The translations under genes were made by a program, and so were the position numbers. 64,000 nucleotides of DNA from assembly GCA_029893765.1 (NCBI GenBank), contig JARXZD010000006.1, positions 1-64,000 of the forward strand, written 5' to 3'. The DNA comes from Bacilli bacterium PM5-9. Lineage in GTDB: Bacteria > Bacillota_I > Bacilli_A > JAJDGJ01. Every line of letters begins with the position of its first letter. Position 1 is the stretch's first letter. The notes under the pieces were generated by a model. That model saw nothing but the letters and a program-made list of their open reading frames with translations. It searched no databases and was not told where the DNA came from. Below, piece after piece: positions 8,522 through 17,308 of this stretch.

Positions 8522-9556
8522 ATGGAAAATAAAAATAGAGTTTATTATTATGATGGACTAAGAGTGTTATGTGCTGCTTTAGTTGTTATGTTACATTCAA
8601 TTTCAATAAGAGTATATGGTTTTAATGAATTAAGTGATACAGTTTGGACTTTTATGAATTCAGTGAATGCTTTTACTAGAGTTGGAGTTAGTGTATTTTT
8701 TATGATATCTGGAGCTTTATTGCTTAGCAATAAAAAAAATAATTCTTATGAGTATGTTATCAAACATCGTGTTGTTAAAGTTATTGTGCAATTACTTATT
8801 TTTTCAGTTTTTTATGCATTTGTATATGGAAAAGTACTAGATATTGAAAATTATAGTTTAATAAGTTTTTTTAAGGGATTTCTAACTAATGATATAGAAC
8901 TTAAATTTTGGTTTCTTTATGTTTTAATTGGTTTATACTTAAGTACACCAATATTTAGAATAATTGTTGAAAAAGCAGATAGAAAATATTTATGGTATCT
9001 TGTAGCTCTTTCAATAGTGGGTAGATACTTATTTTATGATATTAATACTATTTTGAATTTAAAAATAAGATTTGAAATTCCGATTGCATCATCATTTGTT
9101 GGTGTCTTTATTTTAGGTTACTTATTAAGTACAATGACAATAGAAAAGAAAAAAAGATATATATTATATTTAATTGGTTTTCTTGCTTGTCTATTTAGAA
9201 TATATATGACTAATATGCTTAGTGTTAATGAAGGTAAACTAGTTATGGATTGGATGAGTAATCCAACTTTTAATGTTTTGATTTCTTCTATTGCATTATT
9301 TGTCTTTGCAAAAGAAAGTAAAATGTTTGAAAAAATTTCAAAAACTAAAGTAATTCAAGAACTTTCAAAATTAACTTTAGGAATTTATTTATTTCACCCA
9401 GTAATTATTAAATATGTTGTCCATACTAGAAATTGGAAATCAGCAAACATGGAAATTTATCATGTTATTGCACTATTTTTAATTGCTTTTATTGGGGCAA
9501 TAATTATAAGTTTTATTTTAAGTAAAATAAAGTATGTTAAAAACTTAATTTCATAA
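8522..9556 (+). CDS. Membrane acyltransferase family 3 (OafA/WecH-like)
   Basis: A 344-residue protein with about ten membrane segments. Its N-terminal motif YYYDGLRVLCAALVVMLHS (9-27) contains the histidine characteristic of Acyltransferase_3 enzymes, which move acetyl or other acyl groups from CoA to sugars of surface polymers or to lipids. FWFLYVLIGLYLSTPIFR (about 129-146) is also a hallmark segment of the WecH/YiaH branch. The acceptor is unknown. It follows the small GNAT gene by two bases and shares a bidirectional terminator with the convergent plsY gene. Confidence 0.85.
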   Translation: MENKNRVYYYDGLRVLCAALVVMLHSISIRVYGFNELSDTVWTFMNSVNAFTRVGVSVFFMISGALLLSNKKNNSYEYVIKHRVVKVIVQLLIFSVFYAFVYGKVLDIENYSLISFFKGFLTNDIELKFWFLYVLIGLYLSTPIFRIIVEKADRKYLWYLVALSIVGRYLFYDINTILNLKIRFEIPIASSFVGVFILGYLLSTMTIEKKKRYILYLIGFLACLFRIYMTNMLSVNEGKLVMDWMSNPTFNVLISSIALFVFAKESKMFEKISKTKVIQELSKLTLGIYLFHPVIIKYVVHTRNWKSANMEIYHVIALFLIAFIGAIIISFILSKIKYVKNLIS

Positions 9557-9559
9557 GAA

Positions 9560-9586
9560 AAAGTGAGAGCAGTGTCTCACTTTTTT
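9560..9586. terminator. Bidirectional terminator
   Basis: AAAGTGAGA (9560-9568) pairs with TCTCACTTT (9575-9583) around a six-base loop, between the convergent acyltransferase and plsY genes. Confidence 0.85.
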
Positions 9587-10191
9587 TATAACCATGATAT
9601 TTTATTTTCTGTCCCATTGAGAATTCTTTTAATATTATCACGATGTTGAAAGAATAAAAAGACAGTTAATATTGATAAGACATACTTTGTATTATCAAAA
9701 TATGGGATTGTAAATGCCATAGTTGTTACTACTAGTAAAGTAACTAAAACAGCTAAAGACATCATATGATGAATTTTTAGATTGATAACTAATATTACAA
9801 CAGCAAGCAATAATAATATTGGATTGATTGCTAAAATAAACCCAGCAGCACAAGCAACACCTTTACCACCTTTAAATCCAGCAAATATTGGATAACAATG
9901 TCCAAATACAACTGCTAAACCACAAAAATTTGGATTAACATTCATTTCAAAATGATTTATTATTATAGTTGCTAGACTAATGGCTATAAAGGCTTTTGTA
10001 ATGTCTAAAATCATTACTGCAGCACCAGCTTTTTTGCCTAGTGTTCGACCTGCATTTGTTCCGCCAAGATTTCCAGATCCTGATTTTCTAATATCTTGAT
10101 TATAAAATAGCTTACCAATTATTAATGCAAAAGGTATACTTCCTATTAAATATCCTAATATGATTATTAATAAATAATTTATAATTTCCAT
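9586..10191 (-). CDS. plsY: Glycerol-3-phosphate acyltransferase PlsY
   Basis: The 201-residue integral membrane enzyme transfers the acyl group from acyl-phosphate to glycerol-3-phosphate, the first committed step of phospholipid synthesis in Gram-positive bacteria. The three cytoplasmic motifs are present: GSIPFALIIGK (17-27), SGSGNLGGTNAGRTLG (37-52), and GHCYPIFAGFKGGKGVACA near 97-115 with the conserved phosphate-binding glycines. Length and membrane topology match the family. It stands alone on the minus strand with a good upstream GGTG-type site. Confidence 0.95.
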   Translation of the reverse strand: MEIINYLLIIILGYLIGSIPFALIIGKLFYNQDIRKSGSGNLGGTNAGRTLGKKAGAAVMILDITKAFIAISLATIIINHFEMNVNPNFCGLAVVFGHCYPIFAGFKGGKGVACAAGFILAINPILLLLAVVILVINLKIHHMMSLAVLVTLLVVTTMAFTIPYFDNTKYVLSILTVFLFFQHRDNIKRILNGTENKISWL

Positions 10192-10465
10192 TGTATCACC
10201 TTAAATTATTATACACTATTTTATATTATTAGTTAACTATTAATTTTTTGAAATGTAAAATAATTAGTGCTATTATTAGATTTCTATTAAAAATAAATTA
10301 TATGAAAATAATAATAAAATAAAGGTGGTAGTAAAATAAAAAAATTAATTCAATTTAATGCGAATTAGATTGAGTTTTATGTTGATTTCATAAATATATT
10401 GATATACGATAGCTTTACTAATTTAAAGATAAATGATATACTTATATAACAAATTAAATATACTT
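10192..10465. other. Intergenic region upstream of the cobalamin riboswitch
   Basis: This AT-rich region lies between divergent plsY and the riboswitch. No convincing ORF is present. A possible promoter for the riboswitch transcript lies around 10398-10440 (TTGATA-like and GATATACTT-like boxes), but spacing is not decisive. Confidence 0.35.
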
Positions 10466-10607
10466 TAATAAGGGGAATTAGGTTTAAATCCTAAACGGTC
10501 CCGCCACTGTAATGTTATTAGATAACTAAGTCAGAATACCTTATTAAATTGAGTTTTTCACGCGGATGATTTTAAAAGATACAAGTTCGAGTGAGCTTGT
10601 TTTTTTA
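10466..10607 (+). promoter_or_regulatory. Cobalamin (B12) riboswitch with terminator platform
   Basis: The conserved aptamer signature is visible: GGTTTAAATCCTAAACGGTCCC, then the B12-box core CCGCCACTGTAATG (10500-10513), then AAGTCAGAATACC (10528-10540). An expression platform follows: ACAAGTTC (10581-10588) pairs with GAGCTTGT (10593-10600) around GAGT, then seven Ts. This is a ligand-controlled transcription terminator that should switch off downstream transport genes when adenosyl- or other cobalamin is plentiful. The next gene downstream is now an antisense IS110 transposase; the expected target operon begins 1.6 kb further on. Confidence 0.9.
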
Positions 10608-10736
10608 TTGTAAAGACAACTATATACAAGTCAAGTAGAAAATGATTAATTTGATGAAAAAGTTTGAAAATAAAATTAATTCACAACAAAAAGAATTTAG
10701 ATAACTAAATTTTTAAAAAATAGTTGTTGAAGAAAA

Positions 10737-11909
10737 TTATGGTCTATAATTTCTTTGTTCTTTAAGGATATAAAATATTATAGTAAGTAATTTTCTAGAA
10801 ACACCAGTCATAGCAACGTAATGGTGTTTGCCTTCTGATTTCTTCTTATCATAATAAGCTCTTAAATCTTTGTTGTGATTCATTGCGACAAAAGATGCTT
10901 GATAAATGGCATGACGAAGAAAAGGAGAACCTCTTTTTGAAGTTTTTTCATTAGTAGATATCTTATTACCAGATTGATTTTCTGAAGGATCCAATCCTGC
11001 GAAAGCTAATAGTTTAGAAGGTTTGTCAAAGTTATTGATATTTCCAATTTCTGCTAAAATAATTGGAGCAAGAACTGAGCCAATACCAGGAACCGTTAAA
11101 AGATAGGAATCTAGGTTGCTATATAGTTCTTTGATTTTTATATCTAATGTATCTATTTGGGATTCTAAGAAAATAATTTGATTAATTATTTGCTTAATTT
11201 CAAAAGAACAAGCATCACTAGCATATTTAGTGCCAAAAGATGTCTTAGCTATTTCTTTGATACTTTTAGCAGTATTCTTATTGAATTTACCTTTAGAGTT
11301 TTTTGATAAAATATTAGATAACTTAGTAGTGTTGATTTTAATGATATCATCAGGTGTTGGGCAGTTTAATAAAACTTGCTTAGAAGTAGTTCCAAAGACA
11401 TCACAAAAGAAAGATTGATATTCTGGAAATACTTTGTCTAATAAACCAATTACCTGAGTTTTAAGTGAAGCAATATTATTAACTAAAGAGGAGCGATATC
11501 TAGTTAATTGTTTTAAAGCAAGAATATCCTCTTCTGGTAGTTTTGAATTTTCGCTTCCAAAGACTCTTAAATAGTCAGCAATAATGATAGAATCAATAAC
11601 ATCATTTTTCTGTTTTCTAAGGGAATAAGCAGGGCGATAAGACTTGATCTGAAATGGATTAAACACTGAGACATTGTAGTTATCATCGATTAACTGTGAA
11701 TAAATAGATAACCAATAATGACCAGTAGCCTCCATTGCAACAAGTACCATAGATGAATCATCTACGATACAAGAGATAATTTCTAATAAGGTTTTATAGC
11801 CTTCATTAGAATTAGTGAATTTGATATTTTTAATAACGACTTTACCATTTTCATCTAATAAAGATGCAACATGATTAGTTTTAGCAATATCAATACCTAA
11901 GTAGAACAT
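10737..11909 (-). CDS. IS110-family transposase (DEDD recombinase)
   Basis: The 390-residue protein has the two-part IS110 layout. The N-terminal RuvC-like DEDD domain starts MFYLGIDIAKTNHVA with the first Asp at residue 7 and AMEATGHYW near 70-78. The C-terminal Transposase_20 domain contains VPGIGSVLAPIILAEIG and the TSKRGSPFLRHAIYQASF segment, expected to hold the catalytic serine. I place the start at 11909 because AGGAG lies seven bases upstream; a longer reading to 11948 would add 13 unlikely residues. The frame is intact, so the element may be active. Confidence 0.92.
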   Translation of the reverse strand: MFYLGIDIAKTNHVASLLDENGKVVIKNIKFTNSNEGYKTLLEIISCIVDDSSMVLVAMEATGHYWLSIYSQLIDDNYNVSVFNPFQIKSYRPAYSLRKQKNDVIDSIIIADYLRVFGSENSKLPEEDILALKQLTRYRSSLVNNIASLKTQVIGLLDKVFPEYQSFFCDVFGTTSKQVLLNCPTPDDIIKINTTKLSNILSKNSKGKFNKNTAKSIKEIAKTSFGTKYASDACSFEIKQIINQIIFLESQIDTLDIKIKELYSNLDSYLLTVPGIGSVLAPIILAEIGNINNFDKPSKLLAFAGLDPSENQSGNKISTNEKTSKRGSPFLRHAIYQASFVAMNHNKDLRAYYDKKKSEGKHHYVAMTGVSRKLLTIIFYILKEQRNYRP

Positions 11910-11924
11910 AAAATCAACTCCTAA

Positions 11925-12120
11925 AAAAATTTTATAAGATAGAGGCAACCCTCAATATCTTTACAAAGATATAACCTCGCAAAGCAAGGACAAAAGTAAA
12001 AACTAATTCCTAAACAACTAATTAATATCCAAAATGTAAAGAAGAGGCTTTAGTCTTAAAATAGAACCTAATGTTCAAGGAGGCAGCTAAAACCACTCTA
12101 TCTCTACTAACATTATAATA
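11925..12120 (-). ncRNA. Candidate IS110 bridge RNA region
   Basis: The non-coding end upstream of the transposase is where IS110-group elements encode the bridge RNA that pairs with target and donor DNA. On the minus strand several hairpins are visible: an 8-bp perfect stem at 11955-11972, a 6-bp stem with one G-U pair at 11975-11989, and a 4-bp stem at 12064-12076. Exact RNA ends and the guide loops cannot be assigned here. Position and structure support the call; no expression evidence exists. Confidence 0.45.
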
Positions 12121-12233
12121 TAAATCAAAGAAGAAATATAAAATAATGAGTTTATAGATATCTCTTAACAAAAATCTAAATAAAAAATATAGTTAAAAAA
12201 TATCTTAACTACATTATACGAGGAGGTAAATAA

Positions 12234-13637
12234 ATGAAATTTTATAATCGAGCAATCAGTAGTATTTTTAGACAAAAGAATAAATCATTGATTTTATTAT
12301 TAGTTTCATTTGTTTTAGGAAGTGGAATTATTATCTCATTTTTAATAAAAAGTGCAATTAATGAATCAACTGATGTAATGTTATCGCGATCAAATTCTGC
12401 AGTTACATTATCATTAGGTTCAAATATAAGTGAAAATCAAATAAAAAAAATAGGGAAATCAACCTATGTTAATCATTATGATTATAATATAAATTCAAAT
12501 GTTACTTCAAAACAACTTCAACATTATGAGGGAGATGTTAAAAAGTATCTTTCAAAATCAGAAAAAATTGAAGATTATTTTGACACTAATTTTACTTTAA
12601 CTGGTGTTAATGATGAAAAAATATTATTGATTAAACAAAAACAGGCGAAGCTAATTAAAGGGCGTGTTTTTAATAGTAGTGAAATTAATAAAAGCAGTAA
12701 TTCAATTATAATAAGTGAAGAATTTGCTAAAAAGAATCAACTAGATATTAATTCAAAAATAGAAGTTAATGCAGCAATTCATGAAAACGAATCATCAATA
12801 AAAGAAAGAACATATCAACTTAATGTAGTTGGAATAATTAAACTTGAAGATAAAAAAATAGCAAGCTTAAATAGTGATAAGCAGACTCAATTATCTAGTG
12901 AATTAGCAAGAGCTACCTATCAAAATACATTGTTAGTTCCAAATTCAATAACAAGACAAATTAATAAGTTTTTAATGGATGGTAACAATGGTAATAATGG
13001 CTCTAAATTATTGAATAGTGCTCCAGTATTTATTGTTAAATCACCTTATGTTCTTCAAGATTTTATTGAAGAAGAACAACAAAATCTACCAGAAAAATCA
13101 TACTTTGTTTCAGATTACGATAATATTCAAAAATCAATTTCAAGTACAATGATTTTAAATAATATTGCCTCTGTTTCATTTGTAACAATGTCATTTTTAG
13201 CAGTTGCGATATTAAGTTTAACAGTAGTTTTATTTTTAATAAATAGAAGACAAGAGTTTGGAATATATAAAGCACTTGGTGAAAAGAAGTATAAGACCAT
13301 AGGACAAGTTGCTATTGAAATGTGTCTAATTGGTTTAATAGGTTTTTCATTAGCTATTTCAACAAGTAGTTTCGTTGCTAAAAATGTTTCGCAAACAATA
13401 ATGAAAAATACGCAAGTTGAAACAACAAGTGATAATAATGTTAGTGCAAGCGATATAATACCATATCTTGATGATTCAGTAATTGATGATAATTATATCG
13501 CAAATAACTATCATATTAGAATTAGTATTAAAAATGTTGTATATGTTATTGGAATTGGTGTTATTACAATGCTTGTTTCAAGTGTTGGGCCATCAATCTA
13601 TATCTTACGATTAAAGCCAAAAAACATCTTAATGTGA
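12234..13637 (+). CDS. FtsX/MacB-like ABC transporter permease
   Basis: The 467-residue membrane protein follows the MacB/LolC pattern: one membrane helix near 16-38, a large extracellular domain (about 40-310), and three C-terminal helices (about 312-338, 358-382, 435-462) with the FtsX domain. Mechanotransmission-type transporters with this layout move lipoproteins or peptides, or transmit force to surface proteins, rather than importing small solutes. It starts after GAGGAGG and is followed 12 bases later by its ATPase. First gene of the seven-gene run ending with ECF subunits. Its substrate here is unknown. Confidence 0.82.
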   Translation: MKFYNRAISSIFRQKNKSLILLLVSFVLGSGIIISFLIKSAINESTDVMLSRSNSAVTLSLGSNISENQIKKIGKSTYVNHYDYNINSNVTSKQLQHYEGDVKKYLSKSEKIEDYFDTNFTLTGVNDEKILLIKQKQAKLIKGRVFNSSEINKSSNSIIISEEFAKKNQLDINSKIEVNAAIHENESSIKERTYQLNVVGIIKLEDKKIASLNSDKQTQLSSELARATYQNTLLVPNSITRQINKFLMDGNNGNNGSKLLNSAPVFIVKSPYVLQDFIEEEQQNLPEKSYFVSDYDNIQKSISSTMILNNIASVSFVTMSFLAVAILSLTVVLFLINRRQEFGIYKALGEKKYKTIGQVAIEMCLIGLIGFSLAISTSSFVAKNVSQTIMKNTQVETTSDNNVSASDIIPYLDDSVIDDNYIANNYHIRISIKNVVYVIGIGVITMLVSSVGPSIYILRLKPKNILM

Positions 13638-13649
13638 GGGTGATAAAAA

Positions 13650-14321
13650 ATGAGTTCAATTAGAGTTGATAATTTAAGTTTTTTCTATCAAGATGGAGAA
13701 AATAAAAGATATATATTAGATGATATTTCATGTGAGTTTAATAAAGGGTGCTTTTATACGATCGTAGGACATTCTGGATCAGGTAAAACAACTTTTCTCT
13801 CACTTTTAGCAGGATTAGATACAATTCAACAAGGAGATATTTTTATTGATAATGTTAATTATAAATTAATTTCAGATGAATATTATCGTAGTTCTAAAGT
13901 TGGAATTGTTTTTCAATCATATAATTTAATTAAATATTTAAGTGCTATTGAAAATGTTTTGGTAGCAATGGAAATATCTCAAAATAAAATTCCAAAAAAT
14001 AAAGAGCGAGTAGCTTATAATTTACTTTCATATTTAGGGTTAAACAAAAGTAAATCAGATCGTATTGTAAGTCAATTATCAGGTGGAGAACAACAAAGAG
14101 TAGCAATCGCTAGAGCACTTTCAATGGATGTTGACTATATCTTAGCTGATGAGCCCACAGGTAATTTAGATGAAAATGCTGAAATAGAATTAGTTAAAGT
14201 TTTTCAAAAGCTAGCACATGAGCATAACAAATGTGTTATTGTAGTTACACATTCATTAGAAGTCGCTAAAATGTCGGATGTATGTTTAAGATTAAAGAAA
14301 GGTAGGTTATCATATGAGTGA
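13650..14321 (+). CDS. MacB/LolD-type ABC transporter ATPase
   Basis: A 223-residue ATPase with Walker A GHSGSGKTT (about 38-46), signature LSGGEQQR, and Walker B YILADEPTGNLD. The last pattern is typical of LolD/MacB/FtsE ATPases that drive FtsX-type permeases. It should pair with the permease encoded just upstream. Its stop codon lies inside the next gene (ATG at 14314, eight-base overlap), so translation is coupled to the PASTA protein. It is not the ECF energiser, which is encoded separately downstream. Confidence 0.88.
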   Translation: MSSIRVDNLSFFYQDGENKRYILDDISCEFNKGCFYTIVGHSGSGKTTFLSLLAGLDTIQQGDIFIDNVNYKLISDEYYRSSKVGIVFQSYNLIKYLSAIENVLVAMEISQNKIPKNKERVAYNLLSYLGLNKSKSDRIVSQLSGGEQQRVAIARALSMDVDYILADEPTGNLDENAEIELVKVFQKLAHEHNKCVIVVTHSLEVAKMSDVCLRLKKGRLSYE

Positions 14322-15681
14322 TTTTTTAAATAAGTTTGAAGATGAAAATTATGATGGTAAAAGTATTATTAGCAATGATTTTTCAAGTGAGAAAATAAAT
14401 GATAAACCTTTGTTTAATAGTGATGAAACATATCAAAATAAAACAGTTAATAATAGTGTAATTAATGAACAAGTAACAAGTGTAAAAAAAGATGCTATAA
14501 TGCAAAATAATGATGTGAATAATGATGAAATAATTGTTAAAGATGTTAATTATTCAAAAAATCAAAGAAAAAGAAAAATTTTATTAATTATTGGTGGTAT
14601 AGCTAGTTTAATTTTAATAGCATTAATAGTTTTAATGATTAATATTGTCAAAGTCCCAAATTTAGTTGATAAAGATTTATCACAAGTTAAATCATGGGCT
14701 AAAGAAGCAAACGTTAATTTAATTGTTGAGAAAAAATATTCAAATAAATATGATGAAAATATTGTATTAAAACAAGAGAAGAAAAAAGGTAGTCATATTT
14801 TAAAGAAAAGTAATTTTGAAATAGTAGTTTCTAAAGGAGCTGATCCTGAAGAAAAAATTGAAGTTCCTAATTTAATGTATATGGATATTTCAGAAATAAA
14901 TGAATGGATTTCAGATAATAAATTAGATAATGTTGAATTAAAAGCAGTTTATAGTAAAACATATCCAAAAGACAAAGTAATGTCGATTTCGTATGAAGGG
15001 GATTTTGTTAGTGCAAGTAATTATCATCGCCAAGATGCAATGATTATTAAAGTATCTAAAGGAAAAGCAAGTTTAACAAAAAATATTGTTGTTCCTGATT
15101 TTAAAACGACAGATAAATATGAAGTGCAAGATTGGGCACAAGAATATGGAATAACAGTTAATTACTATTATTCAACCCATCCTAAAAAAGTAAAGAATGC
15201 TATTATAAAACAAAGCATTAAAAAAGGTGAAAAAATGTCGCAATCACAATCATTAAGTGTTACGGTATCATTAGGAAAGAGTGTTAAAGTCCCTGATTTT
15301 AGTAAAATGACTAAAGCATCGGCTAGTTCCTACTCTTCAATTAAAGTAAGTGTGAAATCAAAATATGATTCTAAGGTAAAATATGGTAAATTAATTTCAC
15401 AATCTATTCAAGCTGGAACATATGTAACATCAAGTCAAAAAATAAATGTTACTTATTCTGAGGGTAAACCATTTATTGATGATATAACAGGATATACGCA
15501 AAAAGATGTTGAGAAGTATTTTTATAATTTGAATTTAAAGGGTGCTAAATTAAAATATAAAATTATTAAAGAAACTTCAAATAATAAAGAGCTTTTAAAA
15601 AACTCAGTTCTTAGAACATCAATACAAAATGATTATGCAAAAATAGGTGCAACAATTAAAGTATATATTAAGAAAAATTAG
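14314..15681 (+). CDS. Membrane-anchored protein with five PASTA-like repeats
   Basis: The 455-residue protein has an acidic, Asn-rich cytosolic part (1-88), one membrane helix (about 92-113), and five extracellular PASTA-like repeats of about 65 residues. The repeats begin VPNLVDKDL, VPNLMYMDI, VPDFKTTDK, VPDFSKMTK and the more divergent FIDDITGYT. PASTA domains usually sense peptidoglycan in PrkC-type kinases and PBPs, but no kinase or transpeptidase domain is present. In this operon the repeats may serve as a wall-spanning stalk or a docking part for the MacB-like transporter. That role is inference. Confidence 0.8.
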   Translation: MSDFLNKFEDENYDGKSIISNDFSSEKINDKPLFNSDETYQNKTVNNSVINEQVTSVKKDAIMQNNDVNNDEIIVKDVNYSKNQRKRKILLIIGGIASLILIALIVLMINIVKVPNLVDKDLSQVKSWAKEANVNLIVEKKYSNKYDENIVLKQEKKKGSHILKKSNFEIVVSKGADPEEKIEVPNLMYMDISEINEWISDNKLDNVELKAVYSKTYPKDKVMSISYEGDFVSASNYHRQDAMIIKVSKGKASLTKNIVVPDFKTTDKYEVQDWAQEYGITVNYYYSTHPKKVKNAIIKQSIKKGEKMSQSQSLSVTVSLGKSVKVPDFSKMTKASASSYSSIKVSVKSKYDSKVKYGKLISQSIQAGTYVTSSQKINVTYSEGKPFIDDITGYTQKDVEKYFYNLNLKGAKLKYKIIKETSNNKELLKNSVLRTSIQNDYAKIGATIKVYIKKN

Positions 15682-15698
15682 TAAAAGAGGGCTACAAG

Positions 15699-16421
15699 AT
15701 GAAAAAAAATAAAAATATAATAATTGCAGTTTTAGTAGTAGCATTAATTGCTTTTGGTATATCTCGAATTGATTTTAAATCAACAGATGAGTATTATACT
15801 CAAGATAATGAGCAACAACAACTAACAAGTGATGATACTACAACAAATCAAACTTCATTGAATGGTTCATTGCAAAATCAAGATGAAAGTGTAAATAATT
15901 CAAACAATTCTGATGAAGAGTCAAATACTAAATCTAATAAAAATGTTAATAAAAATAATAGTAGTTCTAGTTCAAATGATAAAAACTCATCATCAAATAT
16001 TAAAGTAACTGTTTATATTGATGTAAGAAACTTAAATAAATCAAGTAATTATAATAAATTAAAACCAGAGTTAAGAAAGTATGTACCTGCAAATGGTTAT
16101 GTCTTATCAAAAACAACAATTGAAGTTCCAAGTGGTTCAACAGCTTTTTCAGTATTACAAAAAGCAACTAGACTTAATCGAATTCAAATGGAATATCAAG
16201 GAACAAATGAAAATATTTATAATAGTGTTTATATTCAAGGTATTAATCACCTATATGAGTTTAGTGCAGGTCAAGAGAGTGGATGGATGTATAGTATTAA
16301 TGGAACTTTTCCAAATTATGGTATGAGTTCTATTACAGTAAAAAATAAAGACATTTTAAGAATGGTATATACATGTGATTTAGGTTGCGATGTAGGTCAT
16401 TCAATGAAAAGTTGTAATTAG
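15699..16421 (+). CDS. Surface protein with DUF4430 (transcobalamin C-terminal-like) domain
   Basis: The 240-residue protein has an N-terminal membrane anchor (about 5-22, no lipobox Cys), a Ser/Asn/Asp-rich linker (about 27-95), and a C-terminal DUF4430 domain (about 98-238). This domain is related to the C-terminal beta domain of animal transcobalamin/intrinsic factor. The typical segment SGWMYSINGTFPNYGM lies near 192-207, and a CDLGCDVG Cys pair is close to the end. Downstream of a B12 riboswitch and beside an ECF B12-type transporter, it is best explained as an exposed corrinoid-capturing protein that hands substrate to the ECF S component. Binding is inferred. Confidence 0.8.
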   Translation: MKKNKNIIIAVLVVALIAFGISRIDFKSTDEYYTQDNEQQQLTSDDTTTNQTSLNGSLQNQDESVNNSNNSDEESNTKSNKNVNKNNSSSSSNDKNSSSNIKVTVYIDVRNLNKSSNYNKLKPELRKYVPANGYVLSKTTIEVPSGSTAFSVLQKATRLNRIQMEYQGTNENIYNSVYIQGINHLYEFSAGQESGWMYSINGTFPNYGMSSITVKNKDILRMVYTCDLGCDVGHSMKSCN

Positions 16422-16423
16422 AT

Positions 16424-17308
16424 ATGAGAGAGTTTCAATCGTTTCATCCAATCGTTAATTTATTATATTTTGCTACTGTAATTTTTTTCACAATGTTTTT
16501 TCTACATCCAATTTTTTTAGCAATTTCTTTTATTGTTTCAATAATATTTCTAATAAAAACTGAAGGATTTGCTGAGTTTAAAAATAGATTATTGTTTATT
16601 AGTATCTTTTTTATTCTTTTAGCAATCGCTAACCCTATTTTTGTTCATAAAGGTGCAACACCACTTTTTTATGCAAATAGTAATGCTATAACATTAGAAT
16701 CTTGTGTCTATGGTGTTGTCTTTGCCTTAATGCTAGTTAGCGTAATTTTTTGGTTTTTTAGCTTTAATAAAATAATGAACTCTGATAAGATAATTTATAT
16801 TTTTTCATCAGTTATGCCAACTATAGGATTAATGATATCGATGATTTTAAGATTTATTCCTCGTTTTCAACTTCAATTAAAAAAAATAATTAATATGAAT
16901 AAAATTGGAGGCAATCCATATAAGTCCAATAGTATTAAGAGTAGATTAAAAGCTATTTTTAGAACATTTTCAATTTTAGTTACATGGGCATTTGAAAATT
17001 CAATTGATACAGCAAACACAATGAAAGCACGTGGTTATGGTTTAAAAAATAGAACTACTTTTCATTTATACAAATTAGAAGCAAGAGATATAGTTTTCAT
17101 TATCTTTATAGTTCTATCATTACTTTTAAATCTTGCTTTATATAATTTTTTAGATTTACGTTTTTATTACTACCCTGAAATTGCACCACTTAAATTAAGT
17201 GTTGGTAGTATACTTGCTTATGGCTCATACTTATTATTATTATTAATGCCAATTATTATTGAAATTAAGGAGGAATTAAGATGGAAATTATTAATATCAA
17301 AGATTTAA
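16424..17308 (+). CDS. ecfT: ECF transporter transmembrane (T) component
   Basis: The 294-residue membrane protein of the CbiQ/EcfT family joins the substrate-binding S subunit to the ATPases. It has about six membrane helices. The two short coupling helices are recognisable near 180-205 in TWAFENSIDTANTMKARGYG, with the ARG motif that contacts the ATPases. Start two bases after the DUF4430 stop; its last 28 bases overlap the ATPase gene, which uses a ribosome-binding site inside this gene. The length and Cys-poor sequence match the family. Confidence 0.9.
   Translation: MREFQSFHPIVNLLYFATVIFFTMFFLHPIFLAISFIVSIIFLIKTEGFAEFKNRLLFISIFFILLAIANPIFVHKGATPLFYANSNAITLESCVYGVVFALMLVSVIFWFFSFNKIMNSDKIIYIFSSVMPTIGLMISMILRFIPRFQLQLKKIINMNKIGGNPYKSNSIKSRLKAIFRTFSILVTWAFENSIDTANTMKARGYGLKNRTTFHLYKLEARDIVFIIFIVLSLLLNLALYNFLDLRFYYYPEIAPLKLSVGSILAYGSYLLLLLMPIIIEIKEELRWKLLISKI

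Larger units (their letters stand above)
10690..12130 (-). mobile_element. IS110-family insertion sequence
   Basis: This is a single-gene insertion with a DEDD-type transposase on the minus strand, about 200 bases of non-coding DNA ahead of the gene and little after it. That layout fits the IS110 subgroup. IS110 elements lack clear terminal inverted repeats, so both ends are estimates. The element sits between a cobalamin riboswitch and a cobalamin-type transport operon. Confidence 0.75.
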
